Notes: a model not told the origin generated them from the sequence alone. A stretch of DNA of 64,000 nt from Rhodothalassiaceae bacterium (GCA_026004935.1 BPKC01000001.1:2243381-2307380), one strand, 5' to 3'. Counted from the first letter of the stretch, positions 8,598 to 18,034 are shown. Made by a program: numbers and translations.

Positions 8598-9805
8598 GGT
8601 CCTCCTCCCTTTCCATCCTGCGAAGGAACCGGCCAGCGGCCGATCAGCACCCGGCCGAAGCCCCACTCCCGCGCGCGGCCGATGCTGCACGCAGAGATGC
8701 GGCCGTCGCATTCTTCCAGAAACAGCACACTGCCCGCCGGCAGGCAGGCCCGCAGCGGGATCGGCCGCCGCGCCACGCCGTCCCAGCCGCCGATGCGCAC
8801 CGGCTTGCCGATCGCGGCGCTGACGACCCTGCCGGGCAGGCCGTCCACCGCCTCACCCGGCTTCGGCCGCTCCGCCAGATCGGCGGGGGTGATGAAGACT
8901 GCGATGTATGCGGCCTTCTCGCCCTCTGCCGCCTTGTTCTCCTCTGGCAAGGCCGGCGGCTTCTCCAGCTCCGAGACGGCCGCCGCGCGCCCTTCGCCGC
9001 CAAGCGGGGTGATCACGCCATCGAGCGAAAGCTCGTTCGGCACGCCACGCACCGCCATCACGAGCTTCACACCGGGCGCAAGCCGCACATGGCGGGTCGC
9101 GAACAGGCCGCCACCATTTTCCTGGCGCTTGACGGTGCGGCTTTCCAGTTCGCGCGCGATGCCGATGCGCGGTTCGGTCCGCCACAGGCAATCCGGGCAG
9201 AAGACAACTTTCGGATCAGGGCACTCGCCGGCCAGAATCCGCTCCATCCCGGCGCGCGTGACCCAGCATCCTTCCGCCGGCTTCCAGCGGCCGCCTTCCG
9301 GCGCCACGGGCAGACGCACCTCGCCGAGGTCGCATTCCATCTGCCCGCCGGGCTCCAGGAGCGCGTATTCCCGGGGCACCGACCGGCACTTCCTGCATCT
9401 TCCGTCTGTCCCAGGCTCCGGTGCGCGCGAACCCTCCTCCCCTTTCTGCTTATCGCGACGCAGCAAATGGAGCGGCGCGGGAAACAGCAGCTCGTCATCC
9501 TTCATCAGGAAGGGCCCCGCAAACTCGAGCGGGCCCAGCGACGTGTTCTCTTCATCCTGCCAGTCGGTGCCGGTGCCGAGCACCTCTTCCGGCCAGGCCT
9601 TGCCCTCCCTCCGGCCATTCCAGCCCAGCGCCCGGGCCAGCGCTGCCCTCAGCGCTCCGACCATCGTGGGGGGATACGGCGGGAAGAGCGAGGTGGTGTC
9701 CGCCTGATTGGGATCGTCCTGATTGAAGGGCCGCCCGTCGCGGAAGAACAGGCTGTCGAGCGGCTCGAACGTGAACCAGCGGGTGCCTTCGGCTGCATGC
9801 GTCAT
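8594..9805 (-). CDS. cmr3: Type III-B CRISPR protein Cmr3 (Cas5 group) with two CxxC pairs
   Basis: Cmr3 caps the crRNA 5' tag and contacts Cas10. The N-terminus is typical: FTFEPLDSLFFRDGRPF followed by SLFPPYPPTMVGALRAAL. The length is 403 residues, within the Cmr3 range. Unusual for what I know of the family, the middle holds two CxxC pairs, CRKC (137-140) and CPDC (203-206), flanking a segment that starts with REYALLEPGG, so a zinc-binding insertion is likely. Its start forms ATGA with the end of cas10 and its stop overlaps cmr4. Identity is confident from both sequence and operon order; zinc binding is inferred. Confidence 0.92.
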   Translation of the reverse strand: MTHAAEGTRWFTFEPLDSLFFRDGRPFNQDDPNQADTTSLFPPYPPTMVGALRAALARALGWNGRREGKAWPEEVLGTGTDWQDEENTSLGPLEFAGPFLMKDDELLFPAPLHLLRRDKQKGEEGSRAPEPGTDGRCRKCRSVPREYALLEPGGQMECDLGEVRLPVAPEGGRWKPAEGCWVTRAGMERILAGECPDPKVVFCPDCLWRTEPRIGIARELESRTVKRQENGGGLFATRHVRLAPGVKLVMAVRGVPNELSLDGVITPLGGEGRAAAVSELEKPPALPEENKAAEGEKAAYIAVFITPADLAERPKPGEAVDGLPGRVVSAAIGKPVRIGGWDGVARRPIPLRACLPAGSVLFLEECDGRISACSIGRAREWGFGRVLIGRWPVPSQDGKGGGP

Positions 9806-12006
9806 GGCCGCGCCTCCCCTTCTCCGCCGGCCGCCGGATTCTCCTCACACGGGGCGCAGCGGGCGGCCTGATGGCGGGCCGGCAGGCGCCATTCGCCCTG
9901 CAGGAAATGGGCGAGCAGGGGCCCGGCAAGGGACGGGTCCGTCCGGATCTCGGACGTCTTTTGCGCCGCCAAGCCCCCCGCGCCGGGGCGATAGTGCCGA
10001 GCAAGGGCAAGGAGGTGGCAGAGCAGCTGGGTCTCCTGGTCGTCACCATCCTTGTCGCCGGTTCTGGCACGCCGGAATTCGCCTCGGATGACGCCCGCTA
10101 TGATGTCATCGAAGGCTCTCTCGCCCTCAAGTGCGGCAAGTCGCGCCCGGATGTTGTGAAGGAAGCTGCCGGGCAGGCGCCGGCCGGGATCGGCTGCGAG
10201 TTCCTGCAGCCGGCGGGGTGGCGAAAGCTCCTTGTTGTCCCCTTCCCGCACCCACCACTTGCCGACCGCTTGGCGGGTGCGGCCGGAGGGTGTGAGCACC
10301 GCCAGCGCGAGCGAGTCGCGGCCGTTCCCTTCTTTCGCCACATCCTCGAGCTGATGATGCGCTTCTTCGATCACGCGATAGAGCGGCACCCGGAAATGGG
10401 CGAAGACGATGGCACCCGAGATGGTGGCCCGCGCATCGCCCGCTGTCGGCTTGCCGTCTTTGCAAGTCTCCCCGAATGCGGCCCGATACGCCTGCTTCAG
10501 CGCCACGGCTGCCGGAATGGCGCCCTCCAGCGGCAGCAGCGCCAGCACGTCGTCGCCGCCGGCATAGACGGTGCGGCCCAAGTGCCGCCGCACGATCCCG
10601 TCTACCCCGGCCGAAAAGTCCGCGAGCGCCCTTGCGACGCAAACCCCGCCCCGCTCGCGAATGAGCTTGCCGACGGAATCGCCGTCCATCAGCAGCAGGG
10701 CGTAGAAGGACGACGGCCCGGCAGGGCAGCCGGCGTTCCCGGCTGCGTCTTTGAGGGCTGTGTATGCATCGCGCAGTGCGGGGCGTATATCGCGCTCCGG
10801 ATCACGCGAATCGGATTTTTTTCGCGGCCGCAGCTCCTCCTCCGCGGCAAAATCGACCCCGCTTTCATGCAGCAGGTGGCCGGCGACCGTGGCAAGCTTG
10901 AAGCGCCCGCCCTGCCGGTCGTCATCAAGTCCCGGCTCGCGGCAGCCGGCGTTCAGCTTGTCGACGAATACGGCATACTCCTTCGCGGCGGCCGCAAGCG
11001 CCTTTGTGTTGTCGGAATTCTTTCGAATCGCCTCATCAAGGGCCACCAACCAGCCGGTGGCGGCGATCCGCGGCGTCGAGGGCCATTTGAGACGATCCTC
11101 GCCTTTCTTGTCGTCCCTCTTATTCTTCTCGTCCGCCCGGTTGCCCGTCTCTTCCGCGCCGGTTTCGCCCGCGTCCCATGCCGGCGTCCAGCCGAGCACC
11201 TCGGGCGCCACATGCAGGAACAATCGCTTGATGAGCGCGATTGCGGACAGGCGCTCACCCTCCTCGAGGTCGAGGGGGTTCTTCGTCTGTTTCACGATCT
11301 GCCAGCGCAGGCGCTGCCAGAAGGCATCCTGCTTGTCGCGCTCTTTGGCCCGCACGATGCCCGAGAGCTCCTGCAGATCGCCGATTAGCATGCAGTGGTC
11401 GCCGGGCTCGTCGGGCGGCCGGTGGCTGCGCCAGTTCTTGCGCCGGTCGAGCCAGGCGCCGTCCGGGCCATCGCTTGACTCATCGCCGATGACCCAGGCC
11501 ATCTCCCAGAAATGCACGACCTGCCGGTCCCAGATCTCCCGGCTTCGGGCCAGCGCGCCGGAAAGATCGACCGACTCTTCGCCCTTCTTCGTCGCGATTT
11601 CCATGCTCGCCAGCTCAGGCTTGACGAACCTCTCCCAGACCGCATCGGCGAGCCTCTGCCATGCCGCGCGCACCGCCCTCTCGCAGCAGTTGGGATCAAA
11701 TCCCTCCGGCACCTCGGCCCGGAAGCGGTTGGGCAGCGAGCCGAGGGCGGGTGCCGGAGCAGTTGAAAGCGGCTTTCCCGTGATCGCGGCGAACAGCAGA
11801 TCGACGATCTGCCCCTTCGCATCCGTGAGCCGCGGCATGGTGACGGTGCCGTGCGCATCGACCACCGCCTTCATGGCATGCCCGGCGAGCCAGGACAGCA
11901 GAAAGGAGCCCGCCCAAAGATCCTGCGTGCGCCGCGCCTGCGCCACGAAGGCCTGCACCGGCCCCAGCGTGAAATGCAGAATGCGCTTCCCGCCCCCGCC
12001 CATCAC
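9802..12006 (-). CDS. cas10: Type III-B CRISPR large subunit Cas10 (Cmr2), cyclase-competent, no HD domain
   Basis: Cas10 senses target RNA binding and makes cyclic oligoadenylates from ATP. The 734-residue protein begins directly with the first palm-type domain (ILHFTLGPVQAFVAQARRTQ, residues 9-28, then DLWAGSFLLSWLAG). The second palm domain has LLLMDGDSVGKLI (DGDS 441-444) and the cyclase motif YAGGDDVLALLP (GGDD 483-486). There is no N-terminal HD nuclease domain, so single-stranded DNA cleavage is not expected. A charged insertion (about 280-310) is rich in Lys/Asp. ATGA overlaps join it to cmr1 and cmr3. The intact GGDD fits with the downstream CARF-HEPN effector. Confidence 0.94.
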   Translation of the reverse strand: MMGGGGKRILHFTLGPVQAFVAQARRTQDLWAGSFLLSWLAGHAMKAVVDAHGTVTMPRLTDAKGQIVDLLFAAITGKPLSTAPAPALGSLPNRFRAEVPEGFDPNCCERAVRAAWQRLADAVWERFVKPELASMEIATKKGEESVDLSGALARSREIWDRQVVHFWEMAWVIGDESSDGPDGAWLDRRKNWRSHRPPDEPGDHCMLIGDLQELSGIVRAKERDKQDAFWQRLRWQIVKQTKNPLDLEEGERLSAIALIKRLFLHVAPEVLGWTPAWDAGETGAEETGNRADEKNKRDDKKGEDRLKWPSTPRIAATGWLVALDEAIRKNSDNTKALAAAAKEYAVFVDKLNAGCREPGLDDDRQGGRFKLATVAGHLLHESGVDFAAEEELRPRKKSDSRDPERDIRPALRDAYTALKDAAGNAGCPAGPSSFYALLLMDGDSVGKLIRERGGVCVARALADFSAGVDGIVRRHLGRTVYAGGDDVLALLPLEGAIPAAVALKQAYRAAFGETCKDGKPTAGDARATISGAIVFAHFRVPLYRVIEEAHHQLEDVAKEGNGRDSLALAVLTPSGRTRQAVGKWWVREGDNKELSPPRRLQELAADPGRRLPGSFLHNIRARLAALEGERAFDDIIAGVIRGEFRRARTGDKDGDDQETQLLCHLLALARHYRPGAGGLAAQKTSEIRTDPSLAGPLLAHFLQGEWRLPARHQAARCAPCEENPAAGGEGEARP

Positions 12007-13547
12007 GAATCCCCCGTGTTGGTGGGCCAGAGTTCTTCGTTGTTGGGGAAATAGGGATTGCTCTCGCCGTTATCCTCTTCGCCTTTAGACTTTCCGTCAA
12101 TAAATTGATGCAGAACATCCCAGTCTACACTCACGTCTCTTAACGTCGCCTCATGTAGCCGTCCTGGTCGTCTCGGACTTCTTCGCCAGATCCAGAGCCG
12201 CTCATCGTTCGGGAGAAATTGAGAGGGGAAAACAGTCAGAACCGCAAAATATCTTGCGCGCGCATTGGCTCCGCCGCCGGCATTGCCCCCGCCGCCGAAT
12301 TTCCCGATATGGATGAAGAGGGGGCTGGCGCGACGATCATGCTGTTCGCCCAACACGCCGGCTTTCTGCGGTTCGTGGTGCTTCCCAAAATAATTATGCG
12401 GCAACCCGAAAATGACGCGCCTTGGATGGCCTTTCGGTTGGTCTCGCCTTATTTGGCCATCATCAGGAATGGACACGAACCAGTCATGATCGTCTTCGAA
12501 CCTCTTTTCACCGGGCGGGCGCCATCCCCGATATCGGCGCATCTGCTCGCCAACATGATTCAATGCCGACAGGGCATTGCCTGCCTTCAACGGCGCAATC
12601 ACCACCCGCGTGTCCCGTGCGAAGGCGCTGTAGGGCGGCTCGCCGGGCGGCAGACCGGAACGCGTACCATTGGCGGTGGCTTCTGAAGCCGTAAGGATAT
12701 CCTGCACGCAGCTGAGAAACTCCTTCTCATTCGCGGGCGGTTTCCAGCTGCAGAGCGCGCAGCCGCAGCCATTCGGGGCGCCGCCATCCGCTTCGGCGTC
12801 CAGGCCCTTTCCGCAACGGAGCGACAGCAGCCGCACGCTGCCCCAGCCGCGGCGGGTACGCGCGCCGAGCCCGCCGATCAGCCCGAAAAGCTTGAGCGCG
12901 TCGATGATGGTGGGATCGATACCTGCGTTCTTCTCACCCCCCCGCCTGCGGGGGATGAGCTCGACCCAGAAACGCGCCCCTTCCCGGATGCAGGGCCGCG
13001 TCAACTGCCCTGCGCTGCGATTCTTTTTCCTGTTGTCAAAAGCCTCCATCAGCCCATAGCCGAGATAACGCGCTCCGGGGCCGACAACCGAACCGTTTTT
13101 ACCTTTGCCGACTTTCAGGATCCGGTCTTTCCCCACGATCCGGGGCTGCGTCTCCCACCCCGCCCGGAGCAGGAAGCTGGCCTGGCCGCGGCCTTCGTGG
13201 TCCTTCTCCTGCCCGGACCTTGCCGCATTGTCCTTTGCTTCTTTGTCCCCGCCTCTCTCACCCGTCGCCGCTGCCGAACCGAACAGACAGGCTTCTTCCT
13301 TCCATATCTCTCGGAGAACGGCGTCCGGTTTGCGAGCGCCTTCCTTCGCGCCATTCTTTTGGTTCCAGTGCCGCCCCCAGGCGAGCGCGCGCCACCAGAA
13401 GCGCAGCGCGCCCTTGATGCTCGCCGGGCGCAGCTCCACCGTCTCCTCCGGCACCGCGCCGCCGAGAAACATTGGTGTCACGACTTCGAAGACGGCACGG
13501 ATGAATTCCGGACCGCGGGATGCGTCCCCGCAGGCGTCGGTCGACAC
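12003..13547 (-). CDS. cmr1: Type III-B CRISPR RAMP protein Cmr1
   Basis: Cmr1 sits at the crRNA 3' end of the Cmr complex. The diagnostic N-terminal block is present: FEVVTPMFLGGAVPEETV, then RPASIKGALRFWWRAL. Later segments include FGLIGGLGARTRRGWGSV, a glycine-rich RAMP motif. I chose the GTG at 13547 because a strong GGAGGG lies six bases before it; the frame is open to an ATG at 13652 but the extra 35 codons do not look like protein of this family. It is the first gene of the operon, and its stop overlaps the cas10 start by ATGA. At 514 residues it is at the long end for Cmr1 because of Lys/Glu-rich insertions around residues 90-130. Confidence 0.9.
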   Translation of the reverse strand: MSTDACGDASRGPEFIRAVFEVVTPMFLGGAVPEETVELRPASIKGALRFWWRALAWGRHWNQKNGAKEGARKPDAVLREIWKEEACLFGSAAATGERGGDKEAKDNAARSGQEKDHEGRGQASFLLRAGWETQPRIVGKDRILKVGKGKNGSVVGPGARYLGYGLMEAFDNRKKNRSAGQLTRPCIREGARFWVELIPRRRGGEKNAGIDPTIIDALKLFGLIGGLGARTRRGWGSVRLLSLRCGKGLDAEADGGAPNGCGCALCSWKPPANEKEFLSCVQDILTASEATANGTRSGLPPGEPPYSAFARDTRVVIAPLKAGNALSALNHVGEQMRRYRGWRPPGEKRFEDDHDWFVSIPDDGQIRRDQPKGHPRRVIFGLPHNYFGKHHEPQKAGVLGEQHDRRASPLFIHIGKFGGGGNAGGGANARARYFAVLTVFPSQFLPNDERLWIWRRSPRRPGRLHEATLRDVSVDWDVLHQFIDGKSKGEEDNGESNPYFPNNEELWPTNTGDS

Positions 13548-13910
13548 GACAGGCCCTCCCTTCTCTCTCGCCGCCCACCCACCGGCCGAAGATTCGCCGA
13601 TATGGAAACAAGCCTTCCGGTGTGGCGATGGCGGACGCCCCTGCCCGGTCAAAGCCTAGTCGTGAAGCGAGGCCGACATCAACGCCACAATCGGAAAGCG
13701 CGAAATCAAGGGGTTGCGGCAGCTGAAGATGCAACCAACAGGGGCTGATGGGAGCGACTCGCTGTCACGGAGCCCACCCCTCTCGCCGCAAAGAAAGAGG
13801 GAAGCAGCGCCAGCCCGGCCGCTCAGGAAAGCTGCCGTTCATTCTCGCCCCGGCAGAGAGGCCGCAGGGCCGTCTCATGAGCCGGCGACGTTGCGTGCCG
13901 GCTTCCCGTC
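13548..13910. other. Upstream region of the cmr operon; no gene or array seen
   Basis: About 360 bases between the cmr1 start and the galE fragment. I looked for evenly spaced direct repeats, a leader, and tRNA folds and saw none. The operon promoter should lie here. A TTGACC can be read on the minus strand near 13650 but it has no good -10 partner, so no promoter is claimed. Confidence 0.5.
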
Positions 13911-14118
13911 AACCTCCCGGCAGTGCCAGCGCCAGGCGTCGGTGATGATGGTGGAAAGCTCGCTGCGGGCGGGCCGCCAGCCGAGCAGCTCGCGCGCCCG
14001 GCTGCTGTCGGCCACCAGCACCGGCGGGTCGCCCGGCCGTCGCGGCGCCTCCTCCACCGGGATCGGGCGCCCCACCACCGCCTCGGCCGCGCGGATCACC
14101 TCGCGCACCGAAAAGCCC
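13911..14118 (-). pseudogene. Duplicated 3'-end fragment of galE
   Basis: These 208 bases match 15019-15226, the 3' end of the galE reading frame, in the same orientation and without gaps; the only mismatches I see are near the left end (13920 and 13922). The fragment encodes VREVIRAAEAVVGRPIPVEE onward to DAWRWHCREV, then runs into unrelated codons instead of the native GalE ending. No start or N-terminal part is present, so it cannot make an epimerase. Together with the second copy it brackets the AT-rich methyltransferase gene, pointing to a duplication or a single-crossover insertion event. Confidence 0.9.
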
Positions 14119-14256
14119 CGGTTCTTTCAGTGCGTGTCTGAGGCACTCGCTATTGCTTCCTCTTGACCCCATTCTATCCTCGCGTTAGCAATCTTGATCA
14201 TGTCAGATATGCAACCATATTTGGGGCGTCAGACTCACAAAGAGGAAGAATAGCTC

Positions 14257-14961
14257 ATGAAAATTCGGTATGCGCCAAGCGAGGAGGGGTGGTCTTCCTT
14301 TGAGGAGCGCGCGTATGAGCTCATTCGCTCTTATGGGGCCAACCGCATTCTGGAGGTTGGCGGCGGAGCCAATCCCACTTTCACCTTGGATATGATTAGG
14401 CGCTTGGGATTAGATTATCACGTGCTCGATATCTCAGAAGAAGAGCTAAATAAGGCGCCTGATGGGTACCAAAAGATCGTGGCAGATATATGCAAATACA
14501 AAAGCGACGATAAAAAATACGACTTCATCTTTAGCAAAATGTTGGCAGAACATGTGCCGGATGGAAAAGCTTTTCATAAGAATATTTATAATCTCCTTTC
14601 ATCAGGAGGTGTTGCATTTCATTTCTTTCCAACACTCTATGCTTTTCCGTTCGTTGTAAACAAACTGATTCCCGAAGCCCTATCTCAATCGATACTTTCA
14701 ATAGTTCAGCCAAGGCGGCCTAGAGACACGAAATTTCGGGCATATTACTCTTGGTGCTACGGGCCAACCAAGCGACAGATCTCAAGGTTGCGCGGAATCG
14801 GCTACGAAATTGTAGAATATACCGGCTATTTCGGCCATGAAGGATACTACAATAGATTCCCGGTCATTCTTAACGTTCACAAAAAGATAGTCGGCTATCT
14901 TTTACAATCGGAAATCCCGCAATTGACAAGTTTTGCCCAAGTCATTCTCATGCGTCCATAA
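14257..14961 (+). CDS. Class I SAM-dependent methyltransferase
   Basis: A 234-residue cytoplasmic methyltransferase probably acting on a sugar or lipid-linked glycan, judged by the locus. Motif I is RILEVGGGANPTF (residues 30-42), followed by the acidic motif II region YHVLDISEEEL and a post-motif FIFSKMLAEHVPDG typical of the Methyltransf_11/23 group. A GAGGAAG site lies eight bases before the ATG. The gene and its flanks are clearly AT-richer than the surrounding DNA and sit on the opposite strand, between two copies of the galE 3' end. This supports recent acquisition. The substrate is unknown. Confidence 0.8.
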   Translation: MKIRYAPSEEGWSSFEERAYELIRSYGANRILEVGGGANPTFTLDMIRRLGLDYHVLDISEEELNKAPDGYQKIVADICKYKSDDKKYDFIFSKMLAEHVPDGKAFHKNIYNLLSSGGVAFHFFPTLYAFPFVVNKLIPEALSQSILSIVQPRRPRDTKFRAYYSWCYGPTKRQISRLRGIGYEIVEYTGYFGHEGYYNRFPVILNVHKKIVGYLLQSEIPQLTSFAQVILMRP

Positions 14962-15000
14962 GAATGGAATATCTCACTACACGAAGAATTAACCGGACCT

Positions 15001-16003
15001 TTAGGCTTTCTTGTTGCCAACCTCCCGCCGGTGCCAGCGCCAGGCGTCGGTGATGATGGTGGAAAGCTCGCTGCGGGCGGGCCGCCAGCCGAGCAGCTCG
15101 CGCGCCCGGCTGCTGTCGGCCACCAGCACCGGCGGGTCGCCCGGCCGTCGCGGCGCCTCCTCCACCGGGATCGGGCGCCCCACCACCGCCTCGGCCGCGC
15201 GGATCACCTCGCGCACCGAAAAGCCCTTCGCGCTGCCGAGATTGAAGATGTGGGCCCCGTCGTGGTGCTCCATCCAGGTCAGCGCGAGCCAGTGGGCCTC
15301 GACCAGGTCCATGACATGGACATAGTCCCGAACCGCCGTGCCGTCGGGCGTGTCGTAGTCCGTGCCGAAGATGCGGATCGCCGGCACCTCGCCCAGCGCG
15401 GCCTTCAGCACATTGGGAATGAGATGGGTTTCCGGCTCGTGACGCTCGCCGATCCGGCCGCTTTCATGGGCGCCGGCGGCGTTGAAGTAGCGCAGCGACA
15501 CCGAGCGCAGCCCATGGGCACGGTGCAGCGCGGCCAGCATCGCCTCGATCGCGCGCTTCGTCTCGCCATAGGGGTTGATCGGGGCGGGCTGGTGCGTCCT
15601 CGGGAATCGGCACCCGCGCCGGCACGCCGTAGACGGCCGCCGTCGACGAAAACACGAGGCGGTTGACGCCATGGGCCAGCATCGCCTCCGCGAGCAGCCG
15701 CGTGCCCTCGACATTGTTGCGCCAGTAGGCGAGCGGTTGCGCCACGCTCTCGCCCACGAGCGACCTGGCGGCGAAGTGGATGACGGCGTCATAAGGCCCG
15801 GCGGCGAAGGCGCGCGCGCGCGCCGCCGGATCGAGCAGCGAGCCCACAACAAGCTCGGCGCGCGGATCGACCAGATCGCGATGGCCTGTGGACAGATCGT
15901 CGAACACGACGACCTCGGCGCCGCGCTCGACGAGCAGCCGCACCATGTGGCCGCCGATGTAGCCGGCACCGCCCGTGACGAGGAAGCGGGGGAGTACCGT
16001 CAC
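15001..16003 (-). pseudogene. galE: UDP-glucose 4-epimerase split by a +1 frameshift
   Basis: GalE interconverts UDP-glucose and UDP-galactose. The first half (from ATG 16003) reads FLVTGGAGYIGGHMVRLL, the NAD-binding motif, and FSSTAAVYG. The second half, in another frame, has the catalytic tyrosine segment INPYGETKRAIEAM, RYFNAAGAHESG, and ends at 15001. The frame changes between 15580 and 15600, in or next to the run GGGGCGGG, where one base appears to be extra. Apart from this, both halves look intact and full length (about 333 codons), so it is either a very recent pseudogene or a sequencing error. The start overlaps the fcl stop as ATGA. Confidence 0.85.
15019..15226. repeat. 208-bp direct repeat, native copy inside galE
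   Basis: This is the resident copy of the repeat also found at 13911-14118. The offset is a constant 1108 bases, so the copies align without gaps. Left of the repeat the two sites diverge quickly (only short matches remain); right of it they diverge completely after AAAAGCCC. The interval carries just the methyltransferase gene and its promoter region. Confidence 0.9.
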
Positions 16004-16974
16004 TGCGGAGATTCTCCTTCCAGGCCGCGCACGCTCGGCTGACTGCGGAACCAGGCGTAGGTCTGCGCCAGCCCTTCCTCCAAGGAAATCCTCGGAGTCC
16101 AGCCCAAATGCGTAATTCGGGAAACATCCAGCAGCTTGCGCGGCGTGCCGTCAGGTTTCGAAGGATCAAACCGGATTCGCCCCCCGAACCCGACAACCCT
16201 TGCAATCAGCCTCGCGAGTTCCGCGATCGATATGTCGCTTCCCGCGCCGACGTTGACATGCGGTGCGTCACTGTAATGCCGCATCAGAAAAACCAGAGCA
16301 TCGGCCAAATCATCCACATGCAGGAATTCCCTGAGCGGCCTGCCCGTCCCCCATACGATGACGGCCTCCTCCCGCCGCATCTTGGCTTCGTGCATCTTGC
16401 GCATGAGCGCCGGAATGACATGGCTTTTCTCAAGATCGAAATTATCGCCCGGGCCGTAGAGATTGCAGGGCATGGCCGAAATGAAATCGGCTCCATGCTG
16501 CTTGCGGTAGGCCTGACAAAGCTTGATGCCGGCGATCTTGGCGATCGCGTACCATTCATTGGTGGGCTCAAGGGGACCCGTGAGGAGAGCGTCTTCCGGG
16601 ATGGGCTGCGGGGCCTGCTTCGGGTAGATGCAGGATGAGCCGAGGAAGAGAAGCTTTTCGACGCCGCAGGCGAACGCCGCGTGAATCACGTTCGCCGCGA
16701 TCACCAGATTGTCGTAAAGAAAATCGGCGGGATAAGTATCATTTGCCAGAATCCCGCCTACCTTTGCCGCAGCCAGAAACACCGCGTGCGGCCGCATTTT
16801 GGCGAACCAGGCATGAACGGCCTGCTGGTCCCTGAGATCAAGTTCTTCGCGGGAAACCGTAAGGAGTTCACAGTTCTCACGTTGGAGGCGTCGGACGATG
16901 GCCGACCCCACCATGCCCCGATGACCGGCAACGAAGACGCGCTTGCCCGCCAGATCGTAGAGCGGATCACTCAT
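16000..16974 (-). CDS. fcl: GDP-L-fucose synthase
   Basis: This NADPH-dependent epimerase/reductase converts GDP-4-keto-6-deoxymannose to GDP-L-fucose. The 324-residue SDR protein has the Rossmann motif [36 protein letters not shown], the LGSSCIYP segment and the catalytic [14 protein letters not shown] (Y and K of YxxxK), all standard for Fcl/WcaG. It overlaps gmd by eight bases upstream and galE by ATGA downstream, so the three form one minus-strand operon. With gmd it makes a complete GDP-mannose to GDP-fucose route, so fucose is expected in the polymer. Confidence 0.95.
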   Translation of the reverse strand: MSDPLYDLAGKRVFVAGHRGMVGSAIVRRLQRENCELLTVSREELDLRDQQAVHAWFAKMRPHAVFLAAAKVGGILANDTYPADFLYDNLVIAANVIHAAFACGVEKLLFLGSSCIYPKQAPQPIPEDALLTGPLEPTNEWYAIAKIAGIKLCQAYRKQHGADFISAMPCNLYGPGDNFDLEKSHVIPALMRKMHEAKMRREEAVIVWGTGRPLREFLHVDDLADALVFLMRHYSDAPHVNVGAGSDISIAELARLIARVVGFGGRIRFDPSKPDGTPRKLLDVSRITHLGWTPRISLEEGLAQTYAWFRSQPSVRGLEGESPQ

Positions 16975-18034
16975 TATTGGACCGCCTCCACTTGGCGCGC
17001 GTGGTCTTCAGATCCTCGGCGACCATCTCGCGCACGAGGTCTCGGAAGCTGTGCTTCGGGCGCCAGCCCAAGCGCTGACGAGCCTTGCTCGCATCGCCGA
17101 GCAGGAGATCCACCTCCGTCGGCCGGAAATAGCGGGGATCGACCTTGACAAGCACCTTGCCCGTCTTCTCGTCGATACCCTCTTCGTCCACGCCCGTGCC
17201 GCGCCAGACGATGCGGCGCCCGACCTCCGCGAAAGCCAGCTCCACGAACTCGCGAACCGAATGGGTCTCTCCCGTTGCCAGAACATAGTCATCGGGCTCG
17301 TCCTGCTGAAGGATCAGCCACATGCCTTCGACATAATCCCGGGCATGCCCCCAGTCACGCTTGGCGTCCAGATTGCCGAGGTAGAGCACCTTCTGCAGCC
17401 CCAGTTCGATGGCCGCGACGGCACGCGTGATCTTGCGGGTCACGAAGGTCTCGCCGCGGATCGGGCTTTCGTGGTTGAAGAGGATCCCGTTCGAGGCATG
17501 CAGACCGTACGCCTCCCGGTAGTTCACGGTGATCCAGTACGCATACAGCTTGGCAGCGGCGTAGGGACTGCGCGGGTAGAAGGGGGTCGTCTCGCGCTGC
17601 GGCACTTCCTGGACAAGCCCATACAGCTCCGAGGTGGACGCCTGATAGAATCGCACCCTCTCTCCGAGGCCGAGGATACGAATCGCCTCCAGAAGCCGCA
17701 GTGTGCCCAGCGCATCGGCATTCGCCGTATACTCTGGCGTCTCGAAGCTGACCTTGACGTGGCTCTGAGCGGCTAGATTGTAGATTTCGTCGGGCTGGGT
17801 CTCCTGCACGATGCGGATCAGGTTGGTCGAATCCGTCATGTCGCCATAGTGCAGGAAGAAGCGCGCACCGGGTTCATGCGGATCGACGTAAAGGTGGTCA
17901 ATGCGCTCGGTGTTGAAGGACGAAGACCGGCGCTTGATACCGTGGACCGTGTAACCCTTCTCAAGCAGAAGTTCCGCCAGATATGCTCCGTCCTGGCCGG
18001 TAATGCCGGTTATCAGTGCGGTCTTATTAGACAT
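16967..18034 (-). CDS. gmd: GDP-mannose 4,6-dehydratase
   Basis: Gmd removes water from GDP-mannose to give GDP-4-keto-6-deoxymannose, the precursor of GDP-fucose and related sugars. The 355-residue sequence shows [38 protein letters not shown], the [14 protein letters not shown] segment and catalytic [16 protein letters not shown], then [17 protein letters not shown], all diagnostic for Gmd. The C-terminal [20 protein letters not shown] is also typical. It is the first gene of the gmd-fcl-galE operon. Confidence 0.97.
   Translation of the reverse strand: MSNKTALITGITGQDGAYLAELLLEKGYTVHGIKRRSSSFNTERIDHLYVDPHEPGARFFLHYGDMTDSTNLIRIVQETQPDEIYNLAAQSHVKVSFETPEYTANADALGTLRLLEAIRILGLGERVRFYQASTSELYGLVQEVPQRETTPFYPRSPYAAAKLYAYWITVNYREAYGLHASNGILFNHESPIRGETFVTRKITRAVAAIELGLQKVLYLGNLDAKRDWGHARDYVEGMWLILQQDEPDDYVLATGETHSVREFVELAFAEVGRRIVWRGTGVDEEGIDEKTGKVLVKVDPRYFRPTEVDLLLGDASKARQRLGWRPKHSFRDLVREMVAEDLKTTRAKWRRSNNE

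Noticed and set aside
9871-11388. 505-codon plus-strand open frame opposite cas10
   Set aside because: No family resemblance; cas10 with GGDD is on the other strand.
13548-13652. Longer N-terminus of Cmr1 from ATG 13652
   Set aside because: The GTG at 13547 has a strong GGAGGG at ideal distance, and the extra residues do not match the family.
13548-13910. Possible CRISPR array or leader upstream of cmr1
   Set aside because: No repeated unit of 25-40 bases at regular distance is present.
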